A stretch of DNA of 64,000 nt from the NCBI GenBank assembly GCA_012845835.1, contig JABAKD010000026.1, positions 15,290,533-15,354,532 of the forward strand, read 5' to 3'. Made by a program: the position numbers and the translations under genes. Source of the DNA: Undaria pinnatifida. Taxonomy: Eukaryota; Sar; Phaeophyceae; Laminariales; Alariaceae. Shown piece by piece: positions 26,301 through 38,300 of the stretch (position 1 is its first letter; the number at the start of each line of letters is the position of its first letter). The notes below the pieces were generated by a model. That model was not told where the DNA came from. It did no database searches and was given only the letters and a program-made list of their open reading frames with translations.

Positions 26301-29300
26301 TTTGCGTCCAATCGTAGGGTGGTCTATACTTCTAGACTCTCCTTGATTTATGCGGCAGTAGACCCGGCGACCCCGCGCTGTTGAATGGAAGGGGGATAAT
26401 AAAAAACTATAAAATGAACGGGTTATCACTCAGTAAATGCCGTAGACTATACTGCTTTGGAGATAGTCCAACCTGTCGAAATTAGGGGATGCTATCCACG
26501 GTGGTATACTACTGCAGTACAGTGTACACGGTGCACCGTAGTTGGTCCGTGTCTTTATTCGATGTACGCATGGATATAGTATATGATCATATTCGAGTAC
26601 GGCACAACGCATAACACTGGTACTTCTTCATTTCCCACGTGCTGTCTACGCCGGCGTAAATATATAGCGTACCAGAGGTAGGATAGAGTGCGGCAGCACC
26701 CTTTTCAGAATTCAAGCAATGCGCACAACAGCAACAACGAAAACGGCGCGGATACTGTTGCGCATGCGCAGCAACGACCCCGCATGTACGTGATTCAGGA
26801 ACACTAGGCACAATAATTGTAGAGTAGCAGCTGAGAGAAACCGCAGTGTCGTTGATGCTCAGTATTCCTTAGCTCAACAATATGGAGACCCCGCAGTATC
26901 CACTCCAGCCCGGTTCATGAGAATCATCAAATCATCAGAAAATTTATAGAGGGGCGAAAACTAAGCTCTGCTTAACGACGTACGGGCAGCAAAGAACATA
27001 CGTGAGGAACAAAAAGAGAGGCGCGAGAGAGATTTGTGATGTCAGGACTTTTGGAGCTTTCTGTCAACAGGTCATTCAATCCGCGGATACGTTTCCTCCA
27101 GGGTATATAAGCTTGGACCACTTTTTTTTTTCTTTTTTGATCCTCCTGGGGATCCGGTTAAAAAAAGCTTGAGCTCCATACACTTTCGTTTGTGTACCAG
27201 TTTTCGTCCATCTGCAGAACGCCGACTTTGTGTCAACCTCGCCCCTCCGGTTTAGTCAACACTATGAACTTTGGACCACTTCGTTTTCGCCGCAGGGTCA
27301 CATCGAAAGCACCCGTCTCGTCCGCGATATCTACCCCCGACATCGTATTTCGGGGCGATTTCTTTTATGTTTCCTTTCAATCTGATATGTTAGTCCTAGC
27401 ATGTATCATTTGGCATTCGCCCATCAAATAACTCACTTCTACAACATTTCGTAAGCTTGGACCACTTCGTTTTCGCCGGAGGGTCACAACGAAAGCACCC
27501 GTCTCGTCCGCGATATCTACCCCCGACATCGAATTTCGGGGCGATTTCTTTTATGTTTCCTTTTAATCTGATATGTTAGTCCTAGCATGTATCATTTGAG
27601 GTGTATCTTACATTCGCCAATAAAAAAACTCACTTCTACAACATTTCCTAGGCTTGGACCACTTCGTTTTCGCCGGAGGGTCACAACGAAAGCACCCGTC
27701 TCGTCCGCGATATCTACCCCCGACATCGTAATTCGGGGCGATTTCCCTTACGTTTCTTTTTAATCTGGTATATTAGTCCTAGCATGTATCATTTGGGTAT
27801 ATTATACATTCGCCAATCAAATAACTCACTTCTACAACATTTCGTTTCACGTCATAAGAGTACAGAAGACGGATCAAAATGTGTGCCATTGAGGCTATAA
27901 TACAAATGCACCGCAAAAAAAAACAATAAAAGAGATTCAACCGCCAATTGGTTTAGAGCGTGTAACCACTGGAACGGGTTGTTTCACCCGAATATTTCTG
28001 CCTTGAAAGAACGACCCTACTCTTATATCTCTTCTCGACCACAGCAGCAACAGCAGAAGCAGTGCTAGACGCGTTCAACAACAGAGGTGCGCCACCTTTT
28101 TTCTCAACACTACCCCTCAATTTGTAATTTTAAGACATCTTCTTCTCAACACAACAGCTGATTAGGAGGAACAATAAAGTGCTACTGTACAGGATAAAAA
28201 TCTCATGGCCTAAGTGCACAACGAGAATTCCAGCAAAGTTGGTTTACCTTAAAAACAGTTCCAAACGAGTTTAGGTAAAGGAGCCCCTTTGGTCGTTCAC
28301 CACTTCAGACAAACAAAATGCTCCCTTTACCGTAGCACGCATCAACAGCAGTTTCGCACCTTATCCATTCTGAACCGTACTCTTGACATCAACAGCAGAA
28401 TAAACCTGTTTTCTCAGTGCTCCGTGAATCTACGGTATTGACCCTTCTTTAGATTGGTGTCTAGGTTCGAACTCCTGAAGGTTGAGTCAAAACTGTTACC
28501 CGAACGTTCGTGTCGTGTGGGCAACTACGCGCGCACGTCGAAATGGTTTCAAGGCTTTAGGGGGGAAAGTGCTGATCGTATGAAGTTCTGGTGGACGCGA
28601 GGTAGTGCAGACATGCGCACGCAAGAGACTGGCGGAACAGGAACAGCTCCTGTCAATTTCCAAAACGATATCTTGTCGTTTCTCACTGCCTTGGTAGCAA
28701 CTGAGTTGTCTCTCTATAGCGCGGTAGGGGTTGCCGCTGTTGGATTGCCTAATAATTCACTGGTCCGATTGACCTTCTCAAGTGAGAAACTACCGGTTAG
28801 TCATTGATAAAGTAATTTCACGAGTATATTTGGTTTTGGGACTGAGGCATAAAAGCTTCGTCGAGTTGTGCAAACGAATGCCTTCGAAGGTATGTAGAAT
28901 CTCGGGTGATGATGAGATATTGAAATCTTCATCTGAGGAACCGCAAGAAATTTCTTTATCGCCCCCACTGAGGGATGGCATTTGTTTTACGCAACCGCCT
29001 CGTCAGAAACTGACGAAGGGCCATATGGGTCGCTGGTGTGTGAAACTTGTTAACAGAGAGTAAACCGCCGACGCGCTTTATACCAAAGACCTAGAGACCA
29101 TAGAGTCCGACACAGGTCCGATCACGATTCTCGAGCCGCTGTTGAACACGGGATCTGTTTCAGTTCATGCGTGCCCGTGGCTCATGAAACAACGCGGTAC
29201 TTCCAATCTCCACCAAACGAAATATGGTACGTACTTCTGACACAAACACCACCCTTTGCGTCTCTTGCAACTTACCAAATCACAGACCGAAACACGGGGG

Positions 29301-32300
29301 ATTCCAAGAATGACATTCAAGCTCGTTACTCTCCCGGAATACGGTCGTTTTCATCGCGCTTTTACTTTCGCCGTGTTGTATGACATACCAGGGATCTAAG
29401 GTTCAACGAACTGACAAGCATTTCCTCAGGTACCTTCGACGGATTGGAGCAGCTGGAATTCTTGTGAGTACCCCACTAAGTCACAATCGGCACCATTATA
29501 GTTTTCAGGCATTCCCCAACTTTTGTGGGCGACTTCGACAGCGTGGGGGATGAGTGGAACATGTGGTTGCATGTGGAGAAACTAGTTCTTCACTTTTTTA
29601 CCGTGACCAGAGCTGAGCGGGCCATGAGTGTTTTGTTAAGCTCGCATTCTGCGGTATTTTTCGCCTTCTCGGTTACTAAGCGGTCAACCAAAACACACAT
29701 GTCATGGGGTGTCGTGCCGGGGATGACCCTGGTGCGTCTGAGCTAACCCACAGAGAGAAATTTCGGTAGTGACTTCCCTCGTTTAAACAAAGCGTGCGTG
29801 TTTCGTCCGCAGCAAAACCGCTAGTTGACTCGATCGACGCCAAATGAGGCACCCGGTTTCCCCGATGTCCAGTACCACCCCGGGTAAACCGTAGACGGAG
29901 CTTTTGCATTCAATCAAAATACGGTGTGTTCTCGGTTGTCCGAGCGGGTACATATTCATCAACACACCACAAGAAATCGTGTAAACAGGTGGTGGTAGCC
30001 TCTCGTGTGGCTCTGGTTGACGTGACACATTCATCTCTCACTCGTCGGTTGATATCTCAATGCGAAGCCTGCAATCTCAAGAGGCATCAATGTAATGCAC
30101 CTTGAGAAATGCTATTACTATCACATGCCGACAAAACCATGGACATGGAGATTCCTGTTTTCAAACACAACGTGGCTCGTGCAGAGATATCCCCCAACCA
30201 GGTGTCCAAAACCAACCTGTCGGGTGTCCTCGACTGTTTGGGTTTCATCAGGTACTTGCAATACAACGATTTGGCAGCGTTGGACGTACATCTGTTCGAC
30301 AGTCTCGCATCTGTGCGCCTCGTGTGAGTACGCCCCCCAGGTCTGACAGTCTGGAGTATGCCTACACCGAATTAAGGGGAATTTTACCGAATATCTGTTT
30401 TTTTCCGCCCGCCGTTTGGTCGGCAGAGGGCGCTCTTTAGGTTAGCCTTCCGTTAGGCATGTTCAAAACCCCCGTATGGAGTGACGTCTCGGTTAGTGGT
30501 GAAACGTGCTTGGTGTATGTTCACGGTTGACCGAAGTGACGAGAGGATTCGACCACTAATAATAGCAGGAATTCTGTTTTGGGAGGGGTCTACGCTGTAG
30601 GATAACCAAAAAGATGATAACTGTTGGCGAAGGGATGATACAGCCGCCCACAGCAGCAGTGCGTAGCGTGCGCTGCGATTATCGCATGGCCCAATCGTTA
30701 TCATGACAAGCAAATATCATCGGCTAGACGAATGATCAAGACGCGAAATCTCACAGCATCTACCGTCGGCCATTACTCACTAATATTAGGCATACCAGCA
30801 CCGTGCAACACCACTACTTGACGAATTCGGAGTAGCATCGTATTATCAGCCAAACCCCGCATGCCGTGCAGTACATTAGCACACCGTTGTGGGAGTGACC
30901 AGGGCACGGACTAAAGCCACTGTAGCAGAATCAGTATTTCGTGAACGTTTTTTTCCCCCGCGTGGTGAAGAGGCGTTGTTCAGGGCTGATGAACCCGCTT
31001 TCACTTACGGCCATGATATATGGGCGTTTTGACGTGAGGTATACACCGTCAAGCAATGGTATACCACGCTGCGAGTACAAACCTCCAGCTGTTGGGGTCC
31101 CTTGTCTTTTTCTGTTTACAGCCATGCGACGAAGCGGCAGAAACGTCGTCAGTAATGTAGGGGGTTTCTTCCCGGCGGCGGCGTTGATCTTGGGGAGTTT
31201 CTGCGCAAACGTGGAAGCTCGTTGGAGGTTCAACTTGCTACAAACATGTTACGGTGCATTCCACTTGGCCAGTTTTATTGGAACAGAAGTGTCACCTGCC
31301 GAAGGGCGTGTAGTCTATGCTTCCGCCCCCGGTAACGGTGGGCCTTCGATTTGCTTAATCAGGAACCTTGACCACAACGAACTGACGACACTACCTGCCG
31401 GTGTGTTCGAGAACCTGGGGTCTGGAACATCCCTACAGTACTTGTGAGTGCCCGCGTGCCTTGCTCCAGCGTTATTACGACGTCATTACGAGGGTTTTGG
31501 GTGGACGAAATCAGAAATTTTCGCGCCCATTGAACGTTCACCTGCCGATCTATATACATCCATATGTATATATATGTATGATGCATTTCCTTCCACAGCT
31601 GTCAGATTGTGTCCCCCTCAGAAACGGATATTATTGTTTCCGCGCACAGACTGCCTAACATCACCCTGTTGACCCTGATAGATACACTGCAATTGCAAGG
31701 GAAGTCGCCGACCCATATCCTTAATGAGGACACATAACCCGTAATACGCGCGATCGGAGTATCACACACAGCTTGCAAAGATGAGTTTCGACAAAATCTT
31801 CGATCTCACAGCTGGAGTGTATTTTAATTTTTATAGTATATATCGTAATGGATGCTCCAGTATCCCGCGTTTTCATAAATGTTTTGTTTTCGAAAATGAA
31901 ACCTTACTTTCCGCACGCTCTGCCAGTTGTGGCTGTGCGTCGTTAGGGTCGACAACCCAGCTTCATGCTTTCGAACACCTGGCATGTTCATCACACCTCC
32001 TTTGATGTCCAACCCTAACGTCTAGCTCTTCATATCCATCCGTGCTATCTCTTGTCAACCGTGTTCTGCCTAGGGTCCTGACTTACAACGAAGACCTGCA
32101 ATGCGTCCCCACACAGTAAGTGGAGGGTGTGAAGCAGCCATGGTTGACGTGGTCGAGATGATTGGCTGCAACGTTGCTAATGTCTGCAGTGTTTTTAACC
32201 TGCTATTGACGCTGGTTACGATAATAGAGGTGCACCGCTTTGTTTTTGCGAGGTTCTACGATTTGGTAGCTTGAAGATAAACAACCCCATCGCTTACGTA

Positions 32301-35300
32301 CACAACAGGAATATATTATAAAAAATGAAAATACACTCCAGCTGTGAGATCGATAATTTCGTCGAAACTCATCTTTGCAAGCGGTGTGTGATACTCCGAT
32401 CGCGCGCATTACGAGTTGTGTGTCCTCATTAAGGATATAGGTCTATATATGACAAATATACGGTCTTCTTTCGACGATTTTGGGCTCAGGAGCCCCGGCA
32501 TTCAGCAAGAGTTTTTCGCGAAACCTGCTACCTCCACAAGAGCACCCGCTTATACATAAATAACAAGGCCCTTGGTTACCATTTTACCGGCGCCAATGAG
32601 GCCTGGGCAATGGCGTGATGTCACCAATGTCCACAGCTTCTAGCATTGGTAGGCACTCAATAGCAAAATAATATACTGATTAGCAGGTATATGTGGGGCC
32701 TCGTGCCAAAAGCTCAGAGGTGAAGAGCATCTGGCTAATACCGAGGTAAAGCCTACTTGCACATAAACCAACTCAAGTTTCGAAGATTCCATTTATATAG
32801 TAATTGTTTTCCCAGTGAATATGGGCCTGAATGTCAGGGTCATAACGTGCAGAAATACTCCTTTAGACATGTCGGAAATTTTCGGTAACAATCCGATGAA
32901 ACTCTCAGAGAAACAAATCAGTGTTAAGTCCATTTTCCTATGGTGGATGTGCGAACACCTGCTAGTGCTTGAAATCGTATAATTGGATATGTAAGAGAGA
33001 CGTAGACAAGGCATGGAGTTGCTGAACCTGATGCCATATAGTAGTTGAAACTCTTATAATCCATCTCGCAAGGGATCCTTTCCTATAGAGGTTACGTTGC
33101 GTTCAGGAAATAGCACTGAAATGGTGCAAACACGACGTCGCAAAAGGTGCAGGAAGTCGCCTTCGCTCTTACACAAACCGGCCACCAAATATGTTATCGT
33201 GCATCCCACGTACTTCACACTCCACAAATAGGTGTGATGTGGTGTGGCTGTGAGTGATAAATGTTCTGTTTCTTATATTGCGATCAAGCAATCTCTAGGA
33301 CAACCATTAACTTACACCCCCGTCTTTCGATATGTGCGATGATTCCGGCATACCTGTGCAGCTTCGCTTTGGGGGCCACGGATTCTACAAGCACCTTCGA
33401 GAGCGGCGACTATTCCAACGTGGTTGTCACCGCGGGCTTTTGCGGTCTGTATCGTGTAACTTAGGGAACGATGGAGGGTCACTTTTGAGGGCGTGCTTTG
33501 AAGCTTCTCGGAGTCTCTCGCGCTAGCGACGCATTTTTGCGCGGTCTGTAGAATTGGTGTTGCTACTTCTCGTCCATCTGAATTCCCAGATGAATGGTAC
33601 TCTGCAGTGCACCACCAACCCGATAAATACTATTTTTGGTCCGTGAGGTACAGAGCCAGCTGTTCGAGTATAATTTATTAGCTCTAACCTGGTGACGAAA
33701 AGGGGGCTGCCTCCGTCATCATACTCTTGCTCTTCATTGGTTCAGGGATGGGTATCGATGTTTTCCTCAGTGATCAGCGGTGACTTTGCCCACATGTCAA
33801 TGTCTCTGTGAACATGGCACTCGAACAAATGGCTGGGAATGTATGCGATCGAACTAGGTGGTTAGACTATAGCAAGGCTATCGAAGAGTCTCAGCTCAAT
33901 AAACGAGGCCTGACCTCATCGTCGAGTCGAAACCGCGCGTCATATTCGAGTTATGTATTGCGTTTGTGATCGGAGATTGCAGGAGTTCCGCGTTTGAAGG
34001 GTTACAATCCACGGTTTGATGCTATATTTTCTGTGTCGCCTCGTGTGACGGAAGCTAGATGGAACAAATAGGCCAGACCTTTTTGAATGATACGTCCCCC
34101 ATCTTACATCGTGCCGTCTATCGAACGTGCACAACTCTAAACAGAATGCACCCCAGCCAGCAGTGTAACGTGCGATGAGGGTTTCTCGTGCAGCCCGGGT
34201 GCGGACGGCTACACTTGCGTTGGTGAGAGAGACTTTGCTGACGACGTAACATCACGACACGGTTTCAAACGTTGCGGCAGCCGATACCGCAGAGGATGTT
34301 TGCAACATATGCGTCGCACGGCCCTCGCTTCGTAAGCATGCGCAAACGAGACGGTTAACACTTACACCTGCTGTCGAATTTGCAGCTGTATCGGAGAGGC
34401 GTGGGCGGTGTGGCATTGTGGTTGATGATGTTTCTCTCACGCACTGTCTGCAAACAAACATAGGAATGTAACGAGTTGTTGAAGCGCTTGCCGAACGTCC
34501 ATCATGTGTCTTACGGCGATACCTGCAGCCAACGCGTCATGCAGCTGCTGAGGCTACTCTTATCATCGCATATCACCAACGTGAAAAGCGTTTACCGTGG
34601 CGCCCCAACAACAATGCGGTAGTGAAGCCATACCGTACAAGAGCCCCACCACCACTGTGTTGCGGTTTTATAAGCTTCCTTCCGCCCAAAAATGAGGTTT
34701 CACCATGTCGGGGGATGGACAATGCCAGTCTTTAGTGTGATGCGTGTCTTGTGTGAAACTCGACGTGCTGGCATTTCCCTACGAATGGCGTCCAGGTGGC
34801 CTCTGTTTACAATTTCGCGATGGTGTGTACGACCCAGCCGTTCGTTTGCCACATAGTCTATACTTATGATGCAGGTATTCACGGCATGTAAACGTTGGTT
34901 TTTATAGATGGGGCCAATGTTGCAAAAACGACGCAATGTATGTGTTTTATCCTTCTGGGAGCAATTCCAAAATAGCAAATGAGCGTCTTACTCAACACAC
35001 AAAGTCAGGTGTTTGCAGGAGATGTTGATAGAAGCCCCTAAATATCTTTTACACCGCTGCCACCTGTATACGGCATCCGCTGCTGGACCTTCTGACCGCG
35101 CGTTGTCCGCAACACGTTCTTCACTCACGCCAACAGCTGACACAGGTAAGATTTGCGTGTCGTCTCTAACAGATGAGTGTAATGCTGCACAAAACCCCAC
35201 AATAGTATGCTGAGCTACAGTAGTGGGGCGAGTTGAAACGGTACACGTAGGTCTTGCGAGAAACTGTCGTCGAAACCCAAGACATGCAAAAGCAGCCAAC

Positions 35301-38300
35301 GACTGTTTATGGCATGCCCCATGCCCGTTTACTTCGAAGTATCTCGCATGCCACCTACATCTTCGATCTGGCACGAGGTAGCTAGTTTGTGTCGACAGCT
35401 TTTAGGCAGTTTTGTCGGTTGTAATGGTCGGCAAAAACAACCTCTGCGTTGGGCGTGCATCAACATATATGTTTGACACATTGGCCGGACGCAGCATGAT
35501 CAGTTTCGCAATAAGAAAGTACTGGCCGTGTATCGCTCAAAGCATACGCCCTGCGTTTAGGGACATTCTTCCAATGTTTATGGTACCCGTGGAAAACGAT
35601 TAGACCTAACGGTCTCGGCATGACACTCAAACAACGCCACGAGATGTACAAGGACTGATTTTTGCACACTGCCTACACCCTTTGAGAACTTATCATTGAT
35701 CTCGGCGAGTGACGAATCTCGCTTTGCCTCTTATATATGTTTACAGTGTGTGAGGCCGACAACGACTGCGACACGGATGCCGGTGAAGAGTGCTGCATGT
35801 TGAAGCTGATTTGTGAAGTCCCGGACGCCACTGACCCCGGCGCGTGTGGTGAGGAGCGGTGTGACGTCATGAACTAGATTGGCGTTCGTTGTCCAACACG
35901 TTTTCTCCAATACGTTGACATGTATTGATACATAGAAATCAACAGGTTTAAAACTATTTGTTGAGGTGCCGTCGTTTCGCTGGTTCTAGTTGTTCGCTCA
36001 AAACATTTGATACAGCGAATTGGCGAATGCTGTGGCATCCGGTCGACGTTGACAAAGCCCCACCATAACCTGTTTGTTGTCTGGTGCGCCTTGCTTCAGC
36101 ATGGCATAACGAGCGCAAGTTTAATCCGTCCGCGTTAGCCCCAAGCAAACAGTCTGACCAAAATATCATCTCCACAGGAAACTTGTGAAGCCCGTGTCGT
36201 GGTCGAAGAGTATTCTCCACAGTGGAGATCAAGGATACCGTACGATCGAATGTGATGCCCGCCGTTCGACTGCAGACGTTTTGGTCAAACAACTCAGGGG
36301 CAGGTGTGTAGGAGACACACTCTGGGATACATGTTGTTGGCTCACCACAACACACACGTGTACGGCAGTGCTCGTCGTGACTAAGAAATACAAAAAACCT
36401 GCAGCAACCCATGCGAGTGGCTATTATGTCAACGAAATCAATAGCTAAACGTGACAAATATCTATCGTAGCCATGTTCCGACCGGTCATCCGTCATAAGA
36501 CGCTAGCTTGAAATCATTTGCGAATCAATGTGAATTTGAATCCACATTGTGCCGTTTTCGTGGTATGTCCGGCCGATTTTGTGATATCCGCGCTTTGAAC
36601 ACTGCTACCGATTTGCTGAAGTTGGTCGGAGGAACCGTGACGTGCCCCGTCGCTAAGTTCTCCCACCTACTAATTAAACATATTCAAGCAGCCGTATCCT
36701 CCAACGGTAGTTGGTTCGTGGTACCCTTAATCCCTTGCTTGGCTTGTCAGGTATGGAACCGTGACGTGCCCCGTCGCTAAGTTCACCCACCTACTAATTA
36801 ATCATATTCAAGCAGCTATATCCTGCAACGGTAGTTTGTTTCATGGTACACTCAATCCCTTGCTTGGCTTGTCAGGTATGAACGCCTTTCGAAATCTTCA
36901 CCAAGAAAACCTCTCGACGGGTTATCGGGGTATCACTCAAGTACATAGGCCACTGTTGATTGAGGGTTGCGACTCAGCTGCATGAAGCCGGTTGAAAATG
37001 AAATGAGTCTATCTAGAGCCCTCATAAGACCCAGGCTACGGTAGGGAGGTCCCCTTTTGGGCCTTTTATTTCAGTGGCTAGGGGTCACTCGCGCGAGTAA
37101 CCCCTTTGTTCATATGCAATCTTACGCTTTCTTTATGTCTTACGTTAACGAAATCAATCCGCAATGCAAAGGTGATCTAAGCTGCGCCAAACCAAGTGCC
37201 TAAACCATCTTCATCCGTAGGGTACAGAGCTACTCGTGCGAGTGGCCCAAACACACTAGTGAAAACGGGGGTACCCCCCCCTACCGTAGCCTTGGTCATA
37301 ACAGGTATTATTTTCTTCATCAACCAAGTACGAACCTCCGGCATGTTTCAGACCCACGTCATTGTGGCTGGGAAGCAGGTCTGTTGATCAATTAGCTAGT
37401 GTTGGGCTGTCTTTGTCTTGGTTTCGATGGTGGCGCGTTCGACAGTCGTTTGAACTGAAAACCCGTTATCTACGATACAAAGCACCCGGTACACCGTATA
37501 CATCGAGATTGGTGAAATGGTCGAGATTTAGTCATGTACATTTGCACGAGCTTTTCTGATGAATCTCGTCCGCCAAAACAATATCCTGGAATTGCCGGTC
37601 CTCCTGCGTTCCCTACTTCCTTCCAAGGTGATCCGCATATGACTGGATTTTTTTGTCAAAAGTTCGACTTCACCGGCGAAGACGGGGCGTGGTACGCTGT
37701 CGTCTCGGACCTCCCGTACATTCACCTCAACATGCGCGTTACCGCTCCAGTCCCTTCCTTACCCGAGATCACCTACATCACCGGAATTTCCGTAAGCACG
37801 ATCGATGCCGACGGGGTAGACCACAGCATTGTCGTTTCGGTCAAGGAACCTCACCGCATGCAGAGCGACTGCCCCGTCGGGACAATCTCCTGTCTCGCCG
37901 AGGGCGCCCTGCACGTGGTAGTCGACGGGGAAGAGGTCATGGTTGCGCCCGGCGAGGTTAGGATTGCTCCTGATACTGCGATCGCCGCTGTTAACCTCCC
38001 CGGCGCATGCCGAAGCTTTGGGTTCGAACAGTACTGGGAGCGGAAGAAACTCGAGTACCTTTCTCTACCCGACCGAAAGCTTAACCTATTGAGCGGTATG
38101 CAAGACATGTCCGATTGGGTTGTGGCCGACCCCACCGCGACGAACGCGGCAGAGTGCTCCGAATACGTAGCCCGCGTTTCGGCAGCGAGCGACGTTAGCA
38201 TGTTTGACCACCAGTCTGAACACGCTTCCTTTCAGATCGTGACCCCGGCGGCCACCATCCGCTTGAGCCACGGCAGGCTTCACCAACTGCCCATGCGCGA

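Noticed and set aside
35954-36496. Minus-strand frame of 180 codons
   Set aside because: No domain recognised, no splice partners, and it lies within an intron of the LRR gene; a transposon remnant cannot be excluded.
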